Shown here: piece by piece, positions 7,280-12,011 of the stretch
Layout of the letters: each line of letters starts with the position of its first letter
Numbering within the stretch: the first letter of the stretch is position 1
Notes under the pieces: model-generated
The model's database searches: none
The model's input: only the letters and a program-made list of their open reading frames with translations
What the model was told of the DNA's origin: nothing
Made by a program: the position numbers and the translations under genes
NCBI GenBank assembly: GCA_015660155.1
Contig: DQLO01000046.1
Location: 1 to 12,011, forward strand
Origin: Verrucomicrobiota bacterium
Lineage (GTDB): Bacteria > Verrucomicrobiota > Verrucomicrobiia > Limisphaerales > UBA1100
DNA length: 12,011 nucleotides
Direction: 5' to 3'

Positions 7280-7528
7280 ATGGCCAAGAAAAAAGCAAAG
7301 AAAAAAGTAGTCAAGAAAAAGGCTGCCAAGAAAAAAGTAGCCAAGAAGAAACCGGCGAAGAAAAAGAAAGCTGCTAAGAAAAAAGTAGCGAAGAAAAAGC
7401 CGGCCAAGAAAAAGAAAGTTGCCAAGAAAAAGGTAGCGAAGAAAAAGCCGGCGAAGAAGAAGAAGGCGGCTAAGAAAAAGCCTGCCAAAAAGAAAAAGGC
7501 GGCTAAGAAAAAAGCAAAGAAGAAGTAG
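7280..7528 (+). CDS. Lysine-rich histone H1-tail-like DNA-binding protein
   Basis: 82 residues made of only five amino acids: 52 Lys, 19 Ala, 6 Val, 4 Pro and the initiator Met. There is no Arg, no acidic residue and no globular segment. The chain is a series of (V/A/P)A-KKK or KKKK units, like the C-terminal tail of eukaryotic histone H1 and of bacterial H1-like proteins such as the chlamydial Hc proteins and the AlgP tail. Such sequences bind and condense nucleic acids through charge; that role is inferred here from composition. Residues 20-35, 36-51 and 52-67 are three tandem 16-residue repeats, followed by a partial copy (68-78). The coding strand is almost pure purine, unlike the neighbours. 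A strong Shine-Dalgarno site and a strong terminator (7559-7588) suggest a short, abundant, single-gene mRNA. A chance low-complexity artefact is unlikely given those signals. Confidence 0.85.
   Translation: MAKKKAKKKVVKKKAAKKKVAKKKPAKKKKAAKKKVAKKKPAKKKKVAKKKVAKKKPAKKKKAAKKKPAKKKKAAKKKAKKK
7337..7513 (+). repeat. 48-nt tandem repeats inside the lysine-rich gene
   Basis: Three in-frame 48-nt units start at 7337, 7385 and 7433, each beginning GTAGC and encoding 16 residues of the form VAKKKPAKKKK(A/V)AKKK. A 33-nt partial unit (7481-7513) encodes the last 11 residues of the pattern. Copies differ mainly at synonymous AAA/AAG and GCN positions, so the protein pattern is better kept than the DNA. 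Copy number could vary by slippage or recombination without a frameshift. Confidence 0.8.
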
Positions 7529-7558
7529 TCTCCTTCAGACCGAGGACTATTTCCACAC

Positions 7559-7588
7559 GATGGCGGACGCAAGTCCGCCATCTTTTTT
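7559..7588 (+). terminator. Rho-independent terminator of the lysine-rich gene
   Basis: A perfect 10-bp stem GATGGCGGAC / GTCCGCCATC (7559-7568 with 7573-7582) closes on a GCAA (GNRA) tetraloop and is followed directly by six T (7583-7588). It lies 30 nt after the stop at 7528. It also separates the lysine-rich gene from the exonuclease gene, whose start is 40 nt beyond the T-run. Confidence 0.93.
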
Positions 7589-7628
7589 GTGCATTGCAAT
7601 CACAGCGGGGCTGGCTCATTTTGGCGGC

Positions 7629-8342
7629 ATGTCCTGCCTTGTTTTTGATATCGAAACCTCCGCCCTGCCCCGTGAAGATCTGGACGAAGGTCGGCTCGAA
7701 TACCTCTTTCGCCCCGCTGAACGCCTGCTCGATGAAGCAGGAAAAGCCCAAAAACGCGAGGAAATCGGCCAACAATTCAATCTCTGGCCGTTCACCGCCC
7801 AGTGCGTTTGCATCTGCCTGATGAACGCCGACACCGGCCGGGGCAAGGTGTTGTATCTTTCCGATGATTTCGACGAGGCCGATGATGGCCCTGTGGAATA
7901 CGTGGCGTGCATGGACGAAAGCGAGTTGCTCGATCAATTCTGGAAACTGGCCACCAAGTACGACAAGATTTGCACTTTCAACGGGCGATCCTTCGACGTG
8001 CCTTTTCTTTATCTCCGCTCCGCCCTGCTCAATGTGCCTATCTCCCGCAAGGATTGGCTCGGCTACCGCTTCCAAGTGGAGCCGCATTGCGACCTCGCCG
8101 AGCAGTTTACTTTTTACAACGTCAGCGGCTGGACCGGCGCGGCGCGGCGCTTCAATCTTGATTTCTACTGCAAAGCGTTTGGCATCGATTCGCCCAAGGC
8201 CGAGGGCGTCACGGGCATGGACGTCAACGATCTGATGGCCGAAGGCCGCTTCCGCGAGATTGCGGATTACTGCGTGCGCGATGTGGTGGCCACCATGCGG
8301 CTATACGAAATTTGGCACGAACGACTGGCCGGCATTCGCTAA
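7629..8342 (+). CDS. Standalone DEDDy 3'-5' exonuclease (PolB-exonuclease-like, RNase H fold)
   Basis: 237 residues, one domain. The three exonuclease motifs are present: ExoI FDIET with Asp7 and Glu9, ExoII FNGRSFDVPF with Asn118 and Asp123, and ExoIII YCVRD with Tyr214 and Asp218 (Y-x3-D). These are the metal-binding residues of DEDDy-type exonucleases, which remove nucleotides from 3' ends. The layout, with a long ExoI-ExoII insertion, matches the predicted exonuclease family related to the PolB proofreading domain (Pfam DNA_pol_B_exo2). Biological substrate is unknown; repair or RNA processing are both possible. The ATG at 7629 is chosen because ExoI begins right after it; an in-frame ATG at 7560 lies inside the terminator and would add 23 unrelated residues. 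There is no useful Shine-Dalgarno site. The next gene starts 91 nt downstream. Confidence 0.9.
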   Translation: MSCLVFDIETSALPREDLDEGRLEYLFRPAERLLDEAGKAQKREEIGQQFNLWPFTAQCVCICLMNADTGRGKVLYLSDDFDEADDGPVEYVACMDESELLDQFWKLATKYDKICTFNGRSFDVPFLYLRSALLNVPISRKDWLGYRFQVEPHCDLAEQFTFYNVSGWTGAARRFNLDFYCKAFGIDSPKAEGVTGMDVNDLMAEGRFREIADYCVRDVVATMRLYEIWHERLAGIR

Positions 8343-8369
8343 AAAAAGTTTGGCGCGTGAAAGTTTCGC

Positions 8370-8398
8370 TTGAGATTCGAGCGCAATTGTGGTCTATT
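8370..8398 (+). promoter_or_regulatory. Candidate sigma70-type promoter for the PAP2-type gene
   Basis: TTGAGA (8370-8375, 5 of 6 to TTGACA) and TCTATT (8393-8398, 4 of 6 to TATAAT) are separated by exactly 17 nt. Transcription would begin near 8405, about 29 nt before the ATG at 8434. This is consensus matching by eye in a 91-nt gap, so chance is possible. Confidence 0.35.
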
Positions 8399-8433
8399 GA
8401 TGACGAACCAGCCGTTCCGATGTCGGCTGTGCT

Positions 8434-9429
8434 ATGGCTACGTCACACGACAAACAAGGCGAGTGGGTGGACTCGCAGCAATGGTCGCTCAAGCTGCCCA
8501 ACCGTTGGCATGTGCTTCCGCACGAGGTGGTGTTTGCGCTCTTCCTCGGCGCGGTGTGGTTGCGCCTCGGTGCGGTGGCCGGCTTCGCCCATTCCAGCAC
8601 GCTCATCTACGGGCTTTATCTTCTCTCCCTCATAATGGTGGTGGCGTGGACGCAAGCGCGGCCTTCGCCTTATCGCTGGCGCGTGCGGATGTTGCTCACG
8701 CTTGCCGTCAGCGCGCTTTCGTATTTTTCGCTGACCACCGCCGTGCCGCTCATGCACAACCCGCACGGGTTGGACCTCGCCTGGCATCAGGACGCCGTGC
8801 TGGGCCAATGGGATGTGGCGTTGTTCGGCGACCTTCCGCGCGCGCTCATGATGTCCCAACCCGCGGCGTGGGTGTCGGATCTGTTTATGGGGTGCTACCT
8901 GTTTTTCTTTTACTACCTTGTGGGCGGGTTGCTGTTTTATTTCATTACCAATCTGAAAAAATTCCGCGTGTGTCTGGTGGGCTTTTGCACGCTGTACGCG
9001 CTGGGGTACGTGGGCTATATGCTGCTGCCGGCGGCGGGGCCGGTGGAAGAAATGGGCGCGCGCACCGGCGGCTGGCTCACCAACGTGGGCGGCAGCGCCA
9101 TCGCCCAGCGGACGAATGGCGTGGATGTCTTTCCGAGCATTCATATGGCGGCTTCGCTGTTTCTGTTGCTCTTTGATTGGGAACATCGCCGCAAACATTT
9201 CTGGTGGGTGCTCGCGCCGGTGGTGGGGCTGTGGATTTCCACGGTGTTTCTGCGCTACCATTATGGCATCGATCTCGTGGCCGGCATCGCACTGGCGCTG
9301 GGCTGCATTTGGCTGACGCGGTGGTATGCCCAAAGCCAACTCTGCGCCGATGTGGAAGCCGAATGCGCCGCGCACGGCAAACAAGCGGTGACCGCGCACG
9401 AGCCGCACGATTCACAAGAATCAGTGTAA
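8434..9429 (+). CDS. PAP2-superfamily membrane protein, Aur1/inositolphosphotransferase-like
   Basis: 331 residues. About six hydrophobic segments are visible (near 31-50, 56-73, 84-103, 149-171, 180-199, then 237-251, 257-272 and 278-294 around the active site). The catalytic motifs are FPSIHMA with His237 and RYHYGIDLVAG with Arg274, His276 and Asp280, plus GYVGYMLLPAAGP ahead of them. The HYxxD form and the GY-LP segment resemble the PAP2_3 / Aur1 branch, where the enzyme moves or removes a phospho-head group on a membrane lipid, rather than classic PAP2 phosphatases with a KxxxxxxRP motif. The active site would face the periplasmic side. Substrate cannot be told: an undecaprenyl-phosphate, phosphatidate or sphingolipid-type substrate are all open. 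The last 35 residues are a polar His/Glu-rich tail. No Shine-Dalgarno is seen; ald follows after 48 nt. Confidence 0.87.
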   Translation: MATSHDKQGEWVDSQQWSLKLPNRWHVLPHEVVFALFLGAVWLRLGAVAGFAHSSTLIYGLYLLSLIMVVAWTQARPSPYRWRVRMLLTLAVSALSYFSLTTAVPLMHNPHGLDLAWHQDAVLGQWDVALFGDLPRALMMSQPAAWVSDLFMGCYLFFFYYLVGGLLFYFITNLKKFRVCLVGFCTLYALGYVGYMLLPAAGPVEEMGARTGGWLTNVGGSAIAQRTNGVDVFPSIHMAASLFLLLFDWEHRRKHFWWVLAPVVGLWISTVFLRYHYGIDLVAGIALALGCIWLTRWYAQSQLCADVEAECAAHGKQAVTAHEPHDSQESV

Positions 9430-9477
9430 GACACATTGGGCATTGGACACGCCGCATTTTGCCGCTAGCTTCCGCCA

Positions 9478-10578
9478 ATGATTATTGGCGTCCCCTGCGA
9501 AGTAAAAGCCGAAGAACACCGTGTGGGTTTGCTGCCGTCCGCCGCGTACCAACTCACCCAGCGCGGCCATCGCGTGCTGGCGGAAACCGGCGCGGGTGCG
9601 GGCAGCGGCTATCCCGATGCGAACTACACAAAAGCCGGCGCGGAAATTTGCGACACGCACGAAGCCGTCTTCGCCGAGGCGGAATTGATCGTGAAGGTCA
9701 AAGAACCGCAGCCGGAGGAAACCCCGCTGCTGCGCGAAGGCCAAATCCTTTTCACATACCTCCACCTCGCCCCCGTGCCCGAGCTGACCCAAGCGCTCAT
9801 CGCCAGCAAGTGCACCGCCATTGCCTACGAAACCATCGAGGTTAACGGCCGCTTGCCGTTGCTCGAGCCGATGAGCGAAATCGCCGGGCGCATGTCGGTC
9901 ATCGTCGGCGGCTATTATCTTGCCAAACATTTCACCGGCAGCGGCACGTTGCTCGGCGGCGTGCCGGGAGTGTTGCCCGGCAAAGTGGTGGTGCTCGGCG
10001 GCGGCGTCAGTGGCGTGAACGCCGCCCGCATGGCCACCGGCCTCGGCGCGGATGTCACCATCCTCGAGGTGGATGTCGAGCGGATGCGTTTTCTCGACAT
10101 CACGTTGCACTCCGCGCACACGCTTTATTCTGACCACGCGCATCTGATGGAATTGCTCCCCAACGTGGATCTCCTTATCGGCGCCGTGCTCGTCCCCGGC
10201 GCCAAAGCCCCCAAGCTCATCACGCGCGAAATGCTCCGCGTCATGCGGCCCGGCAGTGTGGTGGTGGATATCGCCATCGACCAAGGCGGCTGCGCCGAGA
10301 CCAGCCGACCCACCACCCACAACGATCCGGTTTACACCGAAGAAGGCGTCATCCATTATTGCGTTGCCAATATGCCCGGCGCTTATGCGCGCACCGCCAC
10401 CCAAGCGCTCGCCAACGTCACTTTCCCGTATGTGGATCTCATTGCCACCCGCGGCCTTGCCGAAGCCGCCGCCGCCAAGCCCGAACTGCTCGGCGGCATT
10501 AACGTGATGAACGGCCAAGTCACCTGCCCCGCCGTCGCCGAAGCCCACGGAATGGAATGCAGCGAAGTGGTGTTGTAG
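9478..10578 (+). CDS. ald: Alanine dehydrogenase
   Basis: 366 residues, close to the usual 370. Ald catalyses NAD-dependent reversible oxidative deamination of L-alanine to pyruvate and ammonium, in the cytoplasm, and can work toward alanine when ammonium is plentiful. The N-terminus [18 protein letters not shown] is the family signature, with Arg15. Lys75 (VKVKEP) and His96 (TYLHLAP) fall at the same positions as the pyruvate-binding Lys75 and His96 of the Mycobacterium tuberculosis enzyme. The NAD-binding loop is GGGVSG at 174-179, Asp268 lies in IDQGG, and [18 protein letters not shown] is the conserved C-terminal block. The related transhydrogenase alpha subunit is excluded by the Ald-specific C-terminal block and length. 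The start has no Shine-Dalgarno site. It converges on the C26 hydrolase gene with a 10-nt gap. Confidence 0.96.
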   Translation: MIIGVPCEVKAEEHRVGLLPSAAYQLTQRGHRVLAETGAGAGSGYPDANYTKAGAEICDTHEAVFAEAELIVKVKEPQPEETPLLREGQILFTYLHLAPVPELTQALIASKCTAIAYETIEVNGRLPLLEPMSEIAGRMSVIVGGYYLAKHFTGSGTLLGGVPGVLPGKVVVLGGGVSGVNAARMATGLGADVTILEVDVERMRFLDITLHSAHTLYSDHAHLMELLPNVDLLIGAVLVPGAKAPKLITREMLRVMRPGSVVVDIAIDQGGCAETSRPTTHNDPVYTEEGVIHYCVANMPGAYARTATQALANVTFPYVDLIATRGLAEAAAAKPELLGGINVMNGQVTCPAVAEAHGMECSEVVL

Positions 10579-10588
10579 TCCTCCTGAT

Positions 10589-11458
10589 TTATCGCTTCGC
10601 TTCGCGCACAAACGCTCGTAGCAATTTTTGCTGTTGTTCGTTACCCACGGCCAATTCCGGATGCCACTGAACGGCCACCAGCCACGGATCGCCCGGGGCA
10701 TTGCCCTCGACGGCCTCGACCACGCCGCCCGGGCCGGTGGCGGTGATGCGCAGGTTGCGGCCAAGTTTCAGAACTGCTTGCCGGTGGTAACTGCCCACAT
10801 TGGCGAGGCGTTGGGTTTCAGAAATTTCCGCCAAGCGGCTGCCTTCGGCGAGAGTCACGGGATGGCCGTCGGAATTGAAATGGAGGTCGGCTAACGTTTT
10901 GTTGTCGTCCAGATTGCGCAGCGTGCCACCGCGCGCGACGTTCAGGATTTGGCAGCCACGGCAGATTCCCAGAATGGGCAAGCGCCTTTTCACGGCGGCT
11001 TGGGTGAGCGCGATTTCAAATTCATCGCGCCGGCGGTTTACCTGCGCGCCCTCGGCGGGATTGCCGCCGTACAATCGCGGATCCACATCGCCGCCGCCGC
11101 CGAGGATCACGCCGCCTATTTTATTTTTCTCCAGCCACGCCTCAATGCGCGCCGGATCCGCGCCGGTTTGTTCTGGATGAAAAGCGACCAACCGGCCGCC
11201 GGCGCGGGTGATGGAAATTTTGTACGCCTCGTTGATTCCCAGCTCGCGCAGCCACGTGTCGTTGGGGGAAAAAGCGATGTTCGGCGCGTCCGCCGGCAAT
11301 CGGCTGTCGGCCCATTGATCCAGCGCGAAAGGGAAAACGATGCGATAGCCGAGGTACGCCAGCACCATCAGTCCCGCGCCGATTGCCAGCCGCCGCGGCC
11401 AGCGCCGGGGTTTGAGGCCGCTAGTTTCGCCGTCAGTCTTTTTTGGGGTCTCCATCAT
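10589..11458 (-). CDS. Membrane-anchored class I glutamine amidotransferase-like hydrolase (peptidase C26)
   Basis: 289 residues from the ATG at 11458; a GTG at 11479 would add 7 residues and an adjacent ATG remove 1. A basic stretch (KPRRWPRR, 16-23) precedes a hydrophobic segment (24-44), then the catalytic domain. That domain resembles gamma-glutamyl-GABA hydrolase (PuuD) types: GVILGGGGDVDP, the nucleophile elbow LGICRGCQ with Cys166, and WHPE with His266 and Glu268, completing a Cys-His-Glu triad. Relatives hydrolyse gamma-glutamyl amide bonds, usually in the cytoplasm and without an anchor. Basic residues before the helix predict that the catalytic domain is outside the cytoplasm; the twin arginines could also act in Tat export. 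The frame overlaps the end of the upstream ATP-grasp gene by 26 nt, so coupled translation is likely. Substrate unknown. Confidence 0.87.
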   Translation of the reverse strand: MMETPKKTDGETSGLKPRRWPRRLAIGAGLMVLAYLGYRIVFPFALDQWADSRLPADAPNIAFSPNDTWLRELGINEAYKISITRAGGRLVAFHPEQTGADPARIEAWLEKNKIGGVILGGGGDVDPRLYGGNPAEGAQVNRRRDEFEIALTQAAVKRRLPILGICRGCQILNVARGGTLRNLDDNKTLADLHFNSDGHPVTLAEGSRLAEISETQRLANVGSYHRQAVLKLGRNLRITATGPGGVVEAVEGNAPGDPWLVAVQWHPELAVGNEQQQKLLRAFVREAKR

Positions 11459-12011
11459 CCGCGCTGGGCGCGCCTTCACCGGTGATGAGGTCGAGGTTAA
11501 CCTTGCCGTGTTTCAAAAACACCGCGAGCGGGAAAAAGATGCCGAGGGCGGGGCCTGGATCTTCCTTGGAGAAAATATCGTACACATTGTGTTTGTGATC
11601 GCCGAGCACGCGGCGGGCTTCGGCGAGGCGCGCCTTGGGGTCGAGGCCGGTTTTTAGTCCGCGCAACAACGCCTTGAGGCCGGCGCGTTTGGAGCCGTCG
11701 CGGAATTCGTCTTTGGCGGTTTCCCAGCCGGACTTCAGTGCGGCTTGGCCGGCTTCGCTGTGGGAAAGTTCGTTGAGCGTGGCGAGGAAGGCGAGGATTG
11801 GGATTTCGGTTTTCACATCCGTGCGGCGCTCGGCATCGAGGTCGACCTTGCCGGTGGAGGCGAGTTGAAACGTGAGCCACGGGTAATCCCAGCCGGACTC
11901 GACGGCTTGGATGAGCCCGCCCCAGAAGCGGGGGTTTACTTCGATGAGATGCGGCGCGGAATCAGGCTGGCCGTCCCACCGAAAATCCAGTTCCGCTACT
12001 CCATGCCAATC
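11433..12011 (-). CDS. ATP-grasp ligase (carboxylate-amine ligase-like), C-terminal part, 5' end outside window
   Basis: The frame stays open from the stop at 11433-11435 to the right window edge, giving the last 192 residues. A GTG at 11816 would make a 127-residue protein, but coding clearly continues above it: translation of 11817-12011 gives GVAELDFRWDG, then LIEVNPRFWGGL and ESGWDYPWL. EVNPRFWG is the metal-binding end of the ATP-grasp fold, where Glu and Asn hold Mg-ATP (bases 11934-11942). ATP-grasp enzymes join a carboxylate to an amine or thiol through an acylphosphate. The layout recalls carboxylate-amine ligases such as PylC- or D-aspartate-ligase-like proteins; the acceptor cannot be read from this part. 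After the fold come about 115 residues, mostly helical and rich in Lys and Ala, with a hydrophobic stretch (PALGIFFPLAVFL). It overlaps the C26 hydrolase gene, implying linked roles. Confidence 0.85.
   Translation of the reverse strand, partial: DWHGVAELDFRWDGQPDSAPHLIEVNPRFWGGLIQAVESGWDYPWLTFQLASTGKVDLDAERRTDVKTEIPILAFLATLNELSHSEAGQAALKSGWETAKDEFRDGSKRAGLKALLRGLKTGLDPKARLAEARRVLGDHKHNVYDIFSKEDPGPALGIFFPLAVFLKHGKVNLDLITGEGAPSADDGDPKKD

Noticed and set aside
7162..7377. 71-residue plus-strand frame starting with GTG in the mutS spacer
   Set aside because: No ribosome site at its start, and most of it runs out of frame through the lysine-rich gene.
7195..7599. Phe-rich minus-strand frame opposite the lysine-rich gene, looking like a membrane protein
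   Set aside because: The FFFAF-type runs are simply the reverse complement of lysine and alanine codons. The Shine-Dalgarno site and terminator are oriented for the plus strand.
9421..10764. 447-residue minus-strand open frame opposite ald
   Set aside because: It covers a complete alanine dehydrogenase on the plus strand and reads as a Gly/His/Ala-rich chain with no family features.
11433..11816. A separate 127-residue protein starting at the GTG at 11816
   Set aside because: The same frame continues without a stop to the window edge and encodes the ATP-grasp LIEVNPRFWGG block, so the GTG is an internal valine.

Overview
The window looks like a chromosomal segment from a GC-rich Gram-negative bacterium, most plausibly of the Verrucomicrobiota / PVC group. 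That placement is an inference. It rests on the GC-rich coding style, housekeeping genes scattered on both strands, a predicted secreted coiled-coil LysM protein, a PepSY-like membrane protein, and a short histone-H1-tail-like lysine protein. No phylogeny could be run. I see no rRNA, tRNA, CRISPR array, insertion sequence or phage gene; this is mostly core chromosome with a few poorly described genes.

Layout. At the left edge (1-357, +) is the C-terminal end of a NifS/IscS-type cysteine desulfurase. It runs tail to tail, with a 4-nt stop overlap, into a minus-strand pair: a coiled-coil LysM protein (927-1619) and a directly abutting three-segment membrane protein (354-926). A 99-nt divergent spacer then leads into a plus-strand cluster: prmC (release-factor glutamine methyltransferase), murA (first committed step of peptidoglycan synthesis) and an unrecognised zinc-ribbon protein. 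mutS (mismatch repair) lies on the minus strand at 4544-7090. A 189-nt divergent spacer with A/T tracts and a perfect 9-bp dyad separates mutS from an 82-residue protein that is 63% lysine and has its own strong Shine-Dalgarno site and a textbook intrinsic terminator. Next on the plus strand are a standalone DEDDy 3'-5' exonuclease of the PolB-exonuclease-like type, an Aur1/PAP2-type membrane phosphatase or transferase, and ald (alanine dehydrogenase). The right end carries a minus-strand pair with overlapping frames: the C-terminal part of an ATP-grasp ligase, which runs off the window, and a glutamine-amidotransferase-like (peptidase C26) hydrolase carrying an N-terminal membrane anchor.

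How the genes relate. Envelope themes recur: MurA, the LysM protein, the PepSY-like protein, the PAP2-type enzyme, and possibly the anchored C26 hydrolase. Genome-handling themes are MutS, the exonuclease and the lysine-rich DNA-binding candidate. The best candidates for undescribed biology are the ATP-grasp / anchored C26 hydrolase pair, which suggests gamma-glutamyl-type bond making and breaking, and the minimal lysine-tail protein with 48-nt internal repeats. Recognisable Shine-Dalgarno sequences are rare here: only murA and the lysine-rich gene have clear ones.
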